A stretch of DNA of 64,000 nucleotides from Thermomonas sp. (GTDB lineage: Bacteria; Pseudomonadota; Gammaproteobacteria; Xanthomonadales; Xanthomonadaceae). Of this stretch, positions 1 through 10,028 are shown piece after piece. Numbering within the stretch: the stretch's first letter is position 1; the number at the start of each line of letters is the position of its first letter. A program made the position numbers and the translations under genes. Under the pieces are notes generated by a model. It did not search any database, had not been told where the DNA came from, and was given only the letters and a program-made list of their open reading frames with translations. The stretch is taken from assembly GCF_029945965.1 (NCBI RefSeq), contig NZ_JAQSDO010000015.1:741313-805312 (forward strand). Direction: 5' to 3'.

Positions 1-1349
1 CGGTTGGTGCCGATCCAGACCGTGCCATCGGATTGCTGCGCAAGCGCACGGATCTGGTTGCTGCCCGGCATGCCATGCGCGCGGTCGTATTGGGCAATCA
101 CCTTGCCATTGCGCAAGCGCAACACGCCGGCGGTATAGCTGCCTACCAGCAGGCTGCCATCGCGATCCTCGAGCAGGCTCAGCACAGAATCGCTGGGCAG
201 GCCATCGGCACTGGTGTAACTCGCCTGCAGCTTGCCGTTGCGCCACTGGTTTAGCCCACGGCTGGTGCCGATCCAGATTGAACCATCGCGAGATTCTGCA
301 AGGGCGCGCACATAGTCGTCGCTTAGCCCCTGGTCGCGATTGAACGTGCTGAAGGGCGCATCGCTGAGCCGCATCAGGCCGGCATTGGTTCCCGCCCAGA
401 TACTGCCTTCGCGGTCGACCAGCAAGGCCGCAACGCGATTGTTTGGCAAGCCGCGCAGGCTGGTGAAACGCTCCAGGCTGGACGCCCGTTGTCGCAGCAG
501 GCCATTGTTGACCGTGCCCACCCACAGATATCCAGAGGAATCCGTTGCCAGGCTGGGCACCCCATCCACGGGCAATTCAGGGGATTGCAGGACGAAGCGA
601 TCACCTTGCCTGCGATACACGCCTCGCTCGGTGCCGACGAACAGGGTGCCTCCAGCATCCTGGATCACCCGGAAGATCGGTGCATCCGGGAGCCCCGCTG
701 CGGTCGCGTAAACCACCGGGCGATCTTCCACGAAGTGCACCAGCCCGGCGGCTGTCGCCACCCAGACGCTGCCATCGCGGTCCAGCAGCAGACCGTAGTT
801 GATGTCGGACGGCAGGCCATTGTGGCTAGTGAAATAAGTTGGCTTCTTTTTACTGTTGCCAATATCAATGCGGGTAATGCCTGCACTCTCGGTGGCCACC
901 CACAAGCGTCCCTGCTTGTCGATCAGGGCGTCCATGATCTCTTCCTGGGACAGCCCGTCCTTCATCAGCCATGTGCGCCAGCTGTCGCCGCGCATGACGC
1001 TGACACCGCCACGCGACGTGCCGATGACGACCGCACCATCCGCAGTCGCGCGCACCGAACGCACGCCATTGTCTTTCAGCGCAGGCGTATTGCTGCGGTC
1101 GAACACCCGGAACTCGAGCCCGTTGTAGCGCACCAGGCCTTCCCAGGTACCCAGCCACAAATAGCCATCCGGCGACTGCGCAATCGAATTGACCTGGTTG
1201 TGCGGCAGGCCTTGCCGGGTCGTCCATGTTTCGCGGAAGTAGGCGGACAGCGGCTTGTCCTGCGCAACCGCATGGCCTGCCGGCAGCAAGACACACAGCA
1301 GTAACAGACATAACCACGCATGCCATTGGCATGGTGATCGGCTGCGCAT
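1..1349 (-). CDS. Two-component regulator propeller-domain sensor protein, 3' part outside window
   Basis: The reading frame runs off the left edge; about 449 residues are visible. The protein begins with an arginine-rich n-region and a hydrophobic stretch ending around AGHAVAQ, a typical signal peptide. After it come at least seven degenerate blades with the Reg_prop signature (D-G-x-I/L-W-x-G-T-x-x-G-L), for example SPDGYLWLGTWEGL and SRDGSIWIGTSRGLNQW. This is the periplasmic ligand-sensing beta-propeller of hybrid sensor kinases or propeller diguanylate cyclases. The usual Y_Y_Y domain, membrane helix and output domain (HisKA or GGDEF) would lie beyond the window, so the output cannot be named. 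The start is the ATG at 1349; another in-frame ATG lies at 1373. It follows orn on the same strand with a 49-base gap. Confidence 0.85.
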   Translation of the reverse strand, partial: MRSRSPCQWHAWLCLLLLCVLLPAGHAVAQDKPLSAYFRETWTTRQGLPHNQVNSIAQSPDGYLWLGTWEGLVRYNGLEFRVFDRSNTPALKDNGVRSVRATADGAVVIGTSRGGVSVMRGDSWRTWLMKDGLSQEEIMDALIDKQGRLWVATESAGITRIDIGNSKKKPTYFTSHNGLPSDINYGLLLDRDGSVWVATAAGLVHFVEDRPVVYATAAGLPDAPIFRVIQDAGGTLFVGTERGVYRRQGDRFVLQSPELPVDGVPSLATDSSGYLWVGTVNNGLLRQRASSLERFTSLRGLPNNRVAALLVDREGSIWAGTNAGLMRLSDAPFSTFNRDQGLSDDYVRALAESRDGSIWIGTSRGLNQWRNGKLQASYTSADGLPSDSVLSLLEDRDGSLLVGSYTAGVLRLRNGKVIAQYDRAHGMPGSNQIRALAQQSDGTVWIGTN

Positions 1350-1398
1350 TCGACCCTGAGATGCCCCCTGCATCCGGTTCATGCCTGTCTGCTTCGCC

Positions 1399-1980
1399 TC
1401 AGCTCGCCGGTAATCCGGCCAAAGTACCCATGAACTGCCGGTAATGCCGCAGCTCCTCGATCGAGTCGCGCACATCGCTCAATGCGGTATGCGCGGACTG
1501 TTTGTTGAACCCCACCATCGTCTGAGGCGACCAGCGCCGCGCAAGTTCCTTGACGGTGCTGACATCCAGGTTGCGATAGTGGTAATACGCTTCCAATGCA
1601 GGCATCAGGCGAGCCATGAAACGCCGGTCCTGGCAGATCGAATTGCCGCACATCGGCGACGCATTCGCCGGCACCCATTCGCGCAGGAACGCCAGCGTGC
1701 GCGCTTCGGCTTCCGCCAGCGGCACGCCCTGCTCCAGCACCCGCGTCCACAAGCCGGACTTGCCATGCTGGTTGCGGTTCCAGTCGTCCATCGCCTCCAG
1801 CGTCGCCAACGGATGGGCGATGGCCAGGTCCGGACCTTCCGCCAGGAAATTCAGCTGGCCATCGGTGACGACGGTAGCGATTTCGAGGATGCCATCGCGG
1901 TCGGTATCCAACCCGGTCATTTCCAGATCGATCCAGACCAGACGCTCGTTGGCGGTGTCTGTTGCGTTGTCGGCAGCCAT
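1399..1980 (-). CDS. orn: Oligoribonuclease
   Basis: This 193-residue 3'-5' exoribonuclease degrades 2-5 nucleotide RNAs, including the pGpG left by cyclic-di-GMP breakdown, in the cytoplasm. It shows the DEDDh exonuclease pattern: [10 protein letters not shown] near the N-terminus (Exo I), a central segment with [12 protein letters not shown], and [14 protein letters not shown] near the C-terminus (Exo III). The length matches the family (about 180 residues). The start at 1980 is chosen because AGGGAG lies about 8-10 bases upstream and the protein then begins just before the conserved LVWIDLEM; the 26 upstream in-frame residues have no family counterpart. It is divergent from the DUF2721 gene, with only 58 bases between the starts. 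Confidence 0.97.
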   Translation of the reverse strand: MAADNATDTANERLVWIDLEMTGLDTDRDGILEIATVVTDGQLNFLAEGPDLAIAHPLATLEAMDDWNRNQHGKSGLWTRVLEQGVPLAEAEARTLAFLREWVPANASPMCGNSICQDRRFMARLMPALEAYYHYRNLDVSTVKELARRWSPQTMVGFNKQSAHTALSDVRDSIEELRHYRQFMGTLAGLPAS

Positions 1981-2038
1981 GTAGTCGCGCTCCCTTATTA
2001 GGTCAGGGCATGATACCGGCTCATCCACGGAAACTTGC

Positions 2039-2503
2039 ATGCTGCAGACCACGACCACCGCAATGAGCCACTACGCCATCCTGACCGCAATGCTGGCGCC
2101 GGCGTTCTTCCTGACTGCGACCGCCTCTCTGTTGATGTCGGCCAACAGCCGACTGGCCAGGGTCGTGGATCGGCTAAGGGCGTTGATCGTGTCATGGGAC
2201 AACGACGCACCTGATCGTGCGGAACGCGAGGACCAGATCCGTCGCCATCGCCAACGTGCCCATATCGTGTTGCGTGCCTGCCGCCTGCTGCATGGCGCGC
2301 TCGCAAGCTTCGTCGGCACCAGCCTGGCGCTGGCGATGGATGCGTTTCTGGGTTTCCGGCTGGGCGCAGTGCCTACGATCATGGCCGTGCTCGGCGTGCT
2401 GTTCCTGCTTGCCGCCAGCTTTTCGATGTGGCGCGAAGTCAGCCTGGCCGTGAAAAGCTTCGACCTGGAACTTGATCAGGAAATGTTGCGGCGCAGGGGC
2501 TAG
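2039..2503 (+). CDS. DUF2721 family membrane protein
   Basis: This is a 154-residue inner-membrane protein. It has an N-terminal hydrophobic helix ([19 protein letters not shown]), a charged cytoplasmic segment rich in Arg and Glu ([16 protein letters not shown]), then two helices ([20 protein letters not shown] and [20 protein letters not shown]). This layout and the [10 protein letters not shown] motif match DUF2721, a family of unknown function. The start at 2039 has GGA about 8 bases upstream; the alternative ATG at 2063 has no ribosome site. It is convergent with tadA and its stop overlaps the tadA stop by 4 bases. Confidence 0.82.
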   Translation: MLQTTTTAMSHYAILTAMLAPAFFLTATASLLMSANSRLARVVDRLRALIVSWDNDAPDRAEREDQIRRHRQRAHIVLRACRLLHGALASFVGTSLALAMDAFLGFRLGAVPTIMAVLGVLFLLAASFSMWREVSLAVKSFDLELDQEMLRRRG

Positions 2504-2991
2504 CCCGCGACCTTTCCGCGCTTTGCCCTGAAATAGGCGGTCAACATCGCGCCGGCCTGGTCGCCCAGCACGCCCCCCACGACCTCGACACGATGGTTGT
2601 GACGTGCGTCGGAAAGCAGGTCGAATACGCTGCCGGCCGCGCCCGTCTTCGGATCAAACGCACCAAACACCACCCTTGCGATGCGCGCATGCACGGCGGC
2701 CATCGCGCACATCGCGCAGGGCTCCAGCGTCACATACAGCGTGCAACCGACCAACCGGTGATTGCCTAAAGAGTGCCCCGCCCTGCGCATCGCCACGATT
2801 TCGGCATGTGCACTGGGATCGTGGTCGGCGATATTGCGGTTCCAGCCCTCGCCGATGAGCTCGCCATCGGCATCGACGACAAGCGCACCGACCGGAATCT
2901 CGTTGTCTTCGCGTTGCGCGCGCTCGGCGAGAGCCAAGGCTTGATGCATCCAGTGGTGGTCACTATTTGTTGTCGCATCGGGGTGTGTCAC
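2500..2991 (-). CDS. tadA: tRNA-specific adenosine deaminase TadA
   Basis: TadA deaminates A34 to inosine in tRNA-Arg(ACG), allowing CGN decoding. The zinc/catalytic signature is present: H-A-E (about residues 62-64, Glu as proton shuttle) and P-C-A-M-C (91-95, zinc ligands). WMHQALALAERA at the N-terminus matches the start of the family domain. I chose a GTG start at 2991 because a perfect GGAGG (complement of 3002-3006) lies 10 bases upstream. The longer frame from an ATG at 3036 would add 15 acidic/glycine residues without family counterpart and would run into a palindromic repeat. The C-terminus overlaps the converging DUF2721 gene. Confidence 0.93.
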   Translation of the reverse strand: MTHPDATTNSDHHWMHQALALAERAQREDNEIPVGALVVDADGELIGEGWNRNIADHDPSAHAEIVAMRRAGHSLGNHRLVGCTLYVTLEPCAMCAMAAVHARIARVVFGAFDPKTGAAGSVFDLLSDARHNHRVEVVGGVLGDQAGAMLTAYFRAKRGKVAG

Positions 2992-3027
2992 GCGCAAAAA
3001 ACCTCCGCCCTCGTCATCTTCGTGGCT

Positions 3028-3086
3028 GCCGTCCATGGCGCGGCATCAATGGCTTCGGTGCTCCCGGCCCGGCCATCCATGGCCGG
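3028..3086. repeat. Paired palindromic repeat, copy A (tadA-guaA gap)
   Basis: Two palindromes with an ATCCAT-like core lie about 44 bases apart: an imperfect GCCGTCCATGGCG (3028-3040) and a perfect CCGGCCAT-CC-ATGGCCGG (3069-3086). The same arrangement with near-identical spacing and similar intervening sequence occurs on the other side of guaA (4738-4796). This resembles a REP/BIME-like extragenic repeat. Confidence 0.6.
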
Positions 3087-3088
3087 TC

Positions 3089-3132
3089 AATAATCCGCTT
3101 GCGCGCCATGGCGCGCTAACAAGCGGATTATT
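3089..3132 (-). terminator. Stem-loop over the guaA stop codon
   Basis: A perfect 13-base inverted repeat (AATAATCCGCTTG at 3089-3101, CAAGCGGATTATT at 3120-3132) encloses a second palindrome (GCGCGCCATGGCGCGC). The guaA stop (TAA, 3128-3130) is inside the stem. It could terminate guaA transcription or protect the mRNA end; there is no long U-run. Confidence 0.6.
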
Positions 3133-4711
3133 CCCACTCGATCGTCGCCGGCGGTTTTCCTGATATGTCATAAACGACACGAGATACACCACGTATCTCA
3201 TTGATAATTCTATTCGAGACCGTTCCAAGGAAGTCGTACGGCAGGTGCGCCCAGTGTGCAGTCATGAAGTCGATGGTCTCCACCGCGCGCAACGCGATCA
3301 CCCATTCGTAGGCGCGCGCGTCGCCCACAACACCCACCGACTTGATCGGCAGGAACACCGCGAATGCCTGGCTGGTCTTGTCGTACAGGTCAGCCTTGCG
3401 CAATTCCTCGATGTAGATCGCATCGGCGCGCGCCAGCAGTTCGGCGTATTCGCGCTTGACCTCGCCCAGGATGCGCACGCCCAGTCCCGGACCGGGGAAT
3501 GGATGCCGGTAGACCATCTCGCGCGGCAAGCCGAGCTCGACGCCGAGCCGGCGCACCTCGTCCTTGAACAGTTCGCGCAATGGCTCGACCAGGCCCAGCT
3601 TCATGTCCGCCGGCAAGCCGCCGACGTTATGGTGGCTCTTGATCACATGCGCTTTGCCGGTCTTGCTGCCGGCCGACTCGATCACGTCGGGGTAGATCGT
3701 GCCCTGTGCGAGCCACCTGGCGTTGGCGAGCTTCGAAGATTCCTCGTCGAAGATGTCGATGAACAGGCCGCCGATGATCTTGCGCTTGGCTTCCGGGTCG
3801 CTGATGCCTGCGAGCTTGTCGAAATACCGATCCGCGGCATTCACGCGGATGACCTTGATGCCCATGCCGCCGTTGTCGGCCTCAGTGGCGAACATCGCCA
3901 TCACCTGGTCGCCTTCCTGCCAGCGCAGCAGGCCGGTATCAACGAACACGCAAGTGAGCTGGTCGCCAATCGCACGATGCAGCAGCGCGGCAACGACAGA
4001 AGAATCCACACCGCCGGACAAGCCAAGAATGACCTCGTCGGAACCAACCAGCTCTCGTACCCGCGCGATTTGGTCTTCCACGATGTTGGCTGCGGTCCAC
4101 AGCGTGCGGCAGCCGCAGATGTCCACCACGAAGCGGCGCAGCAGCGCTTGCCCCTGCTTGGTGTGGGTGACTTCCGGGTGGAACTGCACGCCGTACCAGC
4201 GGCGCGCATCGTCGGCGAAGGCGGCGACCGGAATGCGATCGGTTTTCGCAGTGACCACGAAGCCTTGCGGCGCGACCGAAACATGGTCGCCATGACTCAT
4301 CCACACGTCCAGCCTCGGCGGCGAACCCGGATGATCCTTCAAGCCATCGAACAACCGGTCTTGTGCGACCAGCGAGACTTCTGCGTGACCGAATTCGCGT
4401 TGGTCGGCTGCTTCGGTCTGGCCGCCGAGCTGCTTGGCCATGGTCTGCATGCCGTAGCAGATGCCCAGGATTGGCAGGCCAGAATCAAACACCTGCTGCG
4501 GCGCGGCTGGGCAACCGGCTTCGGTAGTTGACTCAGGCCCGCCCGACAGGATGATGCCGCTGGCGCCGAAAGCGGCGATCTCGGTCGGATCATGGTCCCA
4601 CGCCCAGATTTCGCAATACACGCCGATCTCGCGAATGCGCCGCGCGATCAGCTGCGTGTACTGCGCGCCGAAGTCGAGGATGAGGATCTTGTCGTTATGG
4701 ATGTTGGTCAT
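3128..4711 (-). CDS. guaA: GMP synthase (glutamine-hydrolysing)
   Basis: GuaA converts XMP to GMP using ATP and glutamine, the last step of de novo GMP synthesis. The 527-residue protein has the usual two parts. The N-terminal class I glutamine amidotransferase carries the nucleophile in GICYGMQ (Cys85) and a His in QFHPEVTHT. The ATP pyrophosphatase has the P-loop SGGVDSS near residue 230, and the protein ends in the C-terminal dimerisation domain (IEWE). The start at 4711 gives [20 protein letters not shown], matching the family N-terminus; E. coli GuaA is 525 residues. It lies downstream of guaB on the same strand with a 123-base gap holding repeat copy B, so the two may form one operon. 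Confidence 0.98.
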   Translation of the reverse strand: MTNIHNDKILILDFGAQYTQLIARRIREIGVYCEIWAWDHDPTEIAAFGASGIILSGGPESTTEAGCPAAPQQVFDSGLPILGICYGMQTMAKQLGGQTEAADQREFGHAEVSLVAQDRLFDGLKDHPGSPPRLDVWMSHGDHVSVAPQGFVVTAKTDRIPVAAFADDARRWYGVQFHPEVTHTKQGQALLRRFVVDICGCRTLWTAANIVEDQIARVRELVGSDEVILGLSGGVDSSVVAALLHRAIGDQLTCVFVDTGLLRWQEGDQVMAMFATEADNGGMGIKVIRVNAADRYFDKLAGISDPEAKRKIIGGLFIDIFDEESSKLANARWLAQGTIYPDVIESAGSKTGKAHVIKSHHNVGGLPADMKLGLVEPLRELFKDEVRRLGVELGLPREMVYRHPFPGPGLGVRILGEVKREYAELLARADAIYIEELRKADLYDKTSQAFAVFLPIKSVGVVGDARAYEWVIALRAVETIDFMTAHWAHLPYDFLGTVSNRIINEIRGVSRVVYDISGKPPATIEWE

Positions 4712-4737
4712 CGGGTTCGCATTCAGGAAATGATCGT

Positions 4738-4796
4738 CGCCATCCATGGCGCAGCACCCGGGCTGCGGAAGGTCCTGCCCGACCATCCATGGTCGG
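4738..4796. repeat. Paired palindromic repeat, copy B (guaA-guaB gap)
   Basis: Two perfect palindromes lie 43 bases apart centre to centre: CGCCAT-CC-ATGGCG (4738-4751) and CCGACCAT-CC-ATGGTCGG (4779-4796). The first is followed by GCAGCACCCGGGCTGC, itself nearly palindromic. It is the counterpart of copy A at 3028-3086, so guaA is bracketed by the element. Paired changes in the stems (GGCC in A versus GACC/GGTC in B) keep the pairing. Confidence 0.65.
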
Positions 4797-4834
4797 ACGT
4801 TCGGCAGGCCTCGCGGCTGTACAAGCGGCCTACC

Positions 4835-6451
<1,617 letters not shown>

Positions 6452-6459
6452 CTACTCCA

Positions 6460-7338
6460 TCATGTGTCAGCCAGCTCCGCCGCTTCCAGGGTGTTCTGCA
6501 TGAGTGTGGCGACCGTCATCGGCCCCACTCCACCCGGCACCGGGGTAATCCAGCTGGCGCGCTTGGCGGCAGCATCAAAGCCGACATCGCCCACCAGCCG
6601 ACCATCATCCAGGCGGTTGATGCCGACATCGATCACCACCGCGCCGGGTTTGATCCAGTCACCAGGAATCAGACCAGGACGGCCGACCGCGACTACCAGG
6701 ATATCGGCCTCGCCCACATGCCTGCGCAGCACATCTGGTGGGGTGAATTTATGGCAGCTGGTCACCGTGCAACCGGCGATCAACAGCTCCAACGCCATCG
6801 GCCGGCCAACATGGTTGGACACACCGACAATCGTCGCGCTCTGCCCGCGCACAGGGCGGTCGGTGTAGGCCAGCAAGGTGGTGATGCCGCGCGGCGTGCA
6901 CGGGCGCAAGCCGAATTCGCGCAATGCGAGATGGCCAACGTTTTCCGGATGAAAGCCATCGACGTCCTTGCGCGGATCGATGCGATGGATCAGGCGACTG
7001 GCATCGGCAATCCCCGGCAATGGCAGTTGCACCAGGATGCCGTGGACGGCCGGGTCGGCATTGAGCTTGTCGATCAATGCCAGCAGTTCGGCTTCGGTGG
7101 TGCCTGACGGCATGTCGAAGTCGAAGGCCTCGATGCCGACTTTCTCGGCTGCACGGCGTTTGTTGCGCACATACGACTGCGATGCCGGGTCGTGTCCCAC
7201 CAGCACCACGGCGAGTCCCGGACGTGGCTTGCCGGCGGCCAGGCGCACGTCGACCTGGGCCTTGAGACCACCCAGGAGGTCGTCGGCGATGCGCTTGCCA
7301 TCGAGAATGCGTGCGGGTTGCGGGACGTCTGCAGTCAT
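6460..7338 (-). CDS. folD: Bifunctional methylenetetrahydrofolate dehydrogenase/cyclohydrolase FolD
   Basis: FolD interconverts 5,10-methylene-THF, 5,10-methenyl-THF and 10-formyl-THF in the cytoplasm, supplying formyl groups for purines and fMet. The 292-residue protein has the catalytic Y-x3-K pair in [15 protein letters not shown], the QLPLP substrate loop, the [13 protein letters not shown] segment and the NADP-binding [14 protein letters not shown] region, ending with [18 protein letters not shown]. The start at 7338 ([19 protein letters not shown]) puts the conserved ILDGK near the N-terminus. It is 164 bases upstream of guaB and on the same strand, fitting a purine/one-carbon neighbourhood. 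Confidence 0.97.
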   Translation of the reverse strand: MTADVPQPARILDGKRIADDLLGGLKAQVDVRLAAGKPRPGLAVVLVGHDPASQSYVRNKRRAAEKVGIEAFDFDMPSGTTEAELLALIDKLNADPAVHGILVQLPLPGIADASRLIHRIDPRKDVDGFHPENVGHLALREFGLRPCTPRGITTLLAYTDRPVRGQSATIVGVSNHVGRPMALELLIAGCTVTSCHKFTPPDVLRRHVGEADILVVAVGRPGLIPGDWIKPGAVVIDVGINRLDDGRLVGDVGFDAAAKRASWITPVPGGVGPMTVATLMQNTLEAAELADT

Positions 7339-7400
7339 TCTGGGCGATGCGTTACATTCGGAAGCTGCATTATCGCCCAGCAGGCTCGTCATGACCGAAC

Positions 7401-7520
7401 ATGAGCCGCGACGAGGCACCCGAAGCGGTGTACGGTATGCCCTTCAGCCAGTTCAAGGCGCGGCATCAGGCCGAAGCCACGCCCGAACAGCTGGCCGCCT
7501 TTGAAGCGGCCAAACGTTAG
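7401..7520 (+). pseudogene. Short fragment resembling the C-terminus of DUF1244 proteins
   Basis: A 39-codon frame encodes a peptide with the segment [20 protein letters not shown] followed by EATPEQLAAFEAAKR. From memory, this matches the last third of DUF1244 proteins (about 95-100 residues, with an upstream GFCRNCLSNWY-like cysteine segment). Here an in-frame TGA at 7392-7394 closes the frame, and no frame upstream encodes the missing part before the folD start. Codon use is normal for the genome. It may be a decayed remnant or a real small protein; no clear ribosome site precedes the ATG. Confidence 0.45.
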
Positions 7521-7553
7521 TCGGCCGGCATCGAAACCACCAGGGGCTCCATC

Positions 7554-7757
7554 ATGATGACGATCCAGGGCATCTGCCCGAAATGCGGCAAGCGGGTATT
7601 GCATGTGAATGTAGCAACCGTCGTTGGCATGGTGGATGGCGTGAGCAAGTCGCGCTGCATCAGCCATAGCTGTATTCATTGCCACGTGGTGCTGGGCGTT
7701 CAGATCGACCATCGGGCCAAGCCACGCTCGAAGAACAAGCCGGCCCCCACCGAATGA
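7554..7757 (+). CDS. Small cysteine-rich (zinc-ribbon-like) protein, unknown function
   Basis: This 67-residue protein has CPKCG near the N-terminus and a second cluster CISHSCIHC about 27 residues later, which could form a zinc ribbon. The C-terminus is basic and proline-rich (KPRSKNKPAPTE). The ribosome site AGGGG lies about 8 bases before the ATG at 7554; an ATG follows directly at 7557. It converges on the DUF2272 gene with 6 bases between the stops. I do not recognise the family. Confidence 0.6.
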   Translation: MMTIQGICPKCGKRVLHVNVATVVGMVDGVSKSRCISHSCIHCHVVLGVQIDHRAKPRSKNKPAPTE

Positions 7758-7763
7758 CTCGGG

Positions 7764-8810
7764 TCAGTCGGAGCCCTGCACCGGGTCCTGTGTGATGGGC
7801 GCAACTTGCGTGCCGTCCACCGGGCAACGCGGGATTTCGGGCACGGCACCCAGCACGCAACGCACGCAACATGTCGACTGTGATGAAGGTGCGCGTGGTG
7901 GCGGCAGCATCCGGGCTGGTGGCATCAAGGCGAGTTGAGCCTGCGTTTTCAGCTTCAGCAATACCGCCCAATCCTGGCGGTTGAAATTGCAGGCGGCAGG
8001 TGCGTCCGGCGAACAAGCAACGTCGCCCTGCGAACGCATCGGCAGGTTCCAGAAGCGCCCCGTCGCATTGAGGTTGAGCACGCGCATGGTCACGGCCTGC
8101 TGCACATTGCCGCCGACCAGATAGGCCTTGCTGTCACCGCCAGGATTGGCGGCGACCACGATGTCGCAATGCATCTTCAGGCCTTTCGCGCCGGCGTCGA
8201 TTGCCTCGGCCAGTCCGGCATGGCCATACACGCGCCCGGTGCGCACGTAACACAGCATGTCGCCCGCCACGGGCACCGTGGTTTGCGGATCCAGGAACAA
8301 GTAAGGACTGCCCTGCGGATTGCTGCGCGCCGCACGCACATAGTCGAAGTGGCTGGGCGATGACAGGAATCCGGGAACACCGGCGCGTTGCATCGTCCAG
8401 GAGATGAATGCCGCCGACCATGGCTGGTCGACCACGAATCCACGGCAAGCCTGTGCCGGCATCCCGCCAGTCGGACTGGCATAGGTGCACTCGTTCGCGC
8501 CTTGATGGCCACCCATCTGCTGCAAAAGGCCAGCATCGCGCCAATATGCCGCCACTCGCAACCAGGCCGGGCCTGCACCGCTCTGCAGGTCGGTGCTTTC
8601 CGCTTCGACCACGGTGCTGCTGGCCAGGCGCCCATCGCTGTCGATGAACGGACGGTACCAGTCCATGTGCTCATCGCAAGCCACCGCAGCGATCCGGGTC
8701 GCGATCTCCGAATCGGCCTGGCGGCTGCGCAGCAGCGGACATTGATCCGAAGCGCTCGCACTACCTGCCAGCGCCAGCAGTAACAAACCAACAACAAATT
8801 TCAGATGCAT
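7764..8810 (-). CDS. DUF2272 domain secreted protein
   Basis: This 348-residue protein has a classic signal peptide (MHLKFVVGLLLLALAGSASAS). The body matches DUF2272: WSAAFISWTMQRAGVPGF, then HFDYVRAA, PVAGDMLCYVRTGR, HCDIVVA and a YLVGGNVQQAVTMRVL segment, a cysteine/histidine layout reminiscent of NlpC/CHAP-like hydrolases. The function of the family is not established. The start at 8810 is chosen by the signal peptide; a longer in-frame start would put 34 basic residues ahead of it. The last 55 or so residues are rich in Pro and Cys and look unlike the rest, which could be lineage-specific or a late frameshift. Confidence 0.78.
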   Translation of the reverse strand: MHLKFVVGLLLLALAGSASASDQCPLLRSRQADSEIATRIAAVACDEHMDWYRPFIDSDGRLASSTVVEAESTDLQSGAGPAWLRVAAYWRDAGLLQQMGGHQGANECTYASPTGGMPAQACRGFVVDQPWSAAFISWTMQRAGVPGFLSSPSHFDYVRAARSNPQGSPYLFLDPQTTVPVAGDMLCYVRTGRVYGHAGLAEAIDAGAKGLKMHCDIVVAANPGGDSKAYLVGGNVQQAVTMRVLNLNATGRFWNLPMRSQGDVACSPDAPAACNFNRQDWAVLLKLKTQAQLALMPPARMLPPPRAPSSQSTCCVRCVLGAVPEIPRCPVDGTQVAPITQDPVQGSD

Positions 8811-8839
8811 CCGGCCCCCATGTTTCGGATTGGCATGGA

Positions 8840-9967
8840 TCAGGCGCCCGAGCAGAACGCGGCGTAATCCATATACCCGGGAAATGCGCAATCCGGCGCG
8901 CAAACCGGACACGCCGGATCGGCAGCAAGACGGGTTTCGCGAAATCGCATGGTCAGCGCATCAAACTGCAGCAAGCGCCCGCGCAAGGGTTCGCCGATGC
9001 CCAGCACCAGTTTGATCGCCTCGGTAGCCTGCAGCATGCCAATCACACCCGGTAACACGCCCAAAACCCCAGCTTCCGAGCAATTCGGTGCGGCTTCGGG
9101 CGGCGGCGGCTGTGGGAACAGGCAGCGATAGCACGGCGCCACGCCACGCTGTCGGCCGGCATCGAATACGCTCACCTGCCCTTCGAACCGATGTACCGCG
9201 CCGTACACCAGCGGCTTGCCAAGTTTCACGCAAGCATCGTTCAGCAGGTAACGCGCGGGGAAATTGTCGGCGCCATCGATCACCACGTCCACGCCTTCGA
9301 GGATGCGTTCGACGTTGGACGAGGTGATCCGTTCGTTGACGGCCTCGATCACGGTGCGCGGATTGAGTGCGGACAAGGCCATCGCCGCGGAATCAACCTT
9401 CGGCATTCCGATGCGTGCATCGGTATGCAGGATCTGGCGTTGCAGGTTGCTGCGGTCCACCACGTCGTCATCGGCAATGCGCAAGCTGCCGATGCCGGCT
9501 GCCGCCAGGTAGAACGCCGCAGGTGAGCCCAACCCACCCGCACCGACCAGCAGGATTCGTGCTGCCTGCAGGCGCTTTTGGCCATCCAGGCCCACTTCCG
9601 GCAGGCGTAGGTGGCGCGAGTAGCGTTCGCTGAAATCGGCGTCGATGTCTGCTCGCTGCATCGGCAATCCCGCCGCGTCCCAGGCCTCGGTGCCACCGAC
9701 GACCGAGGCGAGGTTGCGATAGCCGCGTTCTTGCAGCACCAGCGCACACTGTTGCGAACGCTGGCCACGCTGGCACAACAACAGGATCTCGGCATCCAGA
9801 TCGGGCAGGGCCACGCCCGGATCGCCTTCCAGCACATCGCGGTCGATGCCGCGCGCACCATCGGCCATGCCCAGCGCACGTTCGTGGTCGCCGCGCACAT
9901 CGATCAGCACCGCACCTGCACGCAGACACGCAAGAGCTTCGTCGGGAGTCAGGTGTCGAATCGGCAT
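8840..9967 (-). CDS. moeB: Rhodanese-MoeB fusion, sulfur-carrier adenylyltransferase
   Basis: This 375-residue protein has an N-terminal rhodanese domain (about 1-105) with the active-site loop CQRGQRS (Cys65). It is followed by an E1-like ThiF/MoeB domain with the nucleotide-binding LVGAGGLGSPAAF (about 140-152), a DDDVVDRSNLQRQ segment, zinc ligands in CYRC and CPVC, and a Cys in the NCSEAGVLG loop. MoeB adenylates the C-terminus of MoaD in molybdopterin synthesis; the rhodanese could supply persulfide sulfur. Eukaryotic MOCS3/Uba4 have the rhodanese at the C-terminus, so the order here is reversed. mobA lies 61 bases upstream on the same strand, supporting a molybdenum-cofactor role. ThiF-like activity in thiamine synthesis is an alternative. 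Confidence 0.9.
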   Translation of the reverse strand: MPIRHLTPDEALACLRAGAVLIDVRGDHERALGMADGARGIDRDVLEGDPGVALPDLDAEILLLCQRGQRSQQCALVLQERGYRNLASVVGGTEAWDAAGLPMQRADIDADFSERYSRHLRLPEVGLDGQKRLQAARILLVGAGGLGSPAAFYLAAAGIGSLRIADDDVVDRSNLQRQILHTDARIGMPKVDSAAMALSALNPRTVIEAVNERITSSNVERILEGVDVVIDGADNFPARYLLNDACVKLGKPLVYGAVHRFEGQVSVFDAGRQRGVAPCYRCLFPQPPPPEAAPNCSEAGVLGVLPGVIGMLQATEAIKLVLGIGEPLRGRLLQFDALTMRFRETRLAADPACPVCAPDCAFPGYMDYAAFCSGA

Positions 9968-10028
9968 GCGTTGATTATCACGCAGTCCAGCTGCATAAAG
10001 CCCACGAGAGGATCAGGCCGAGCCGCCA

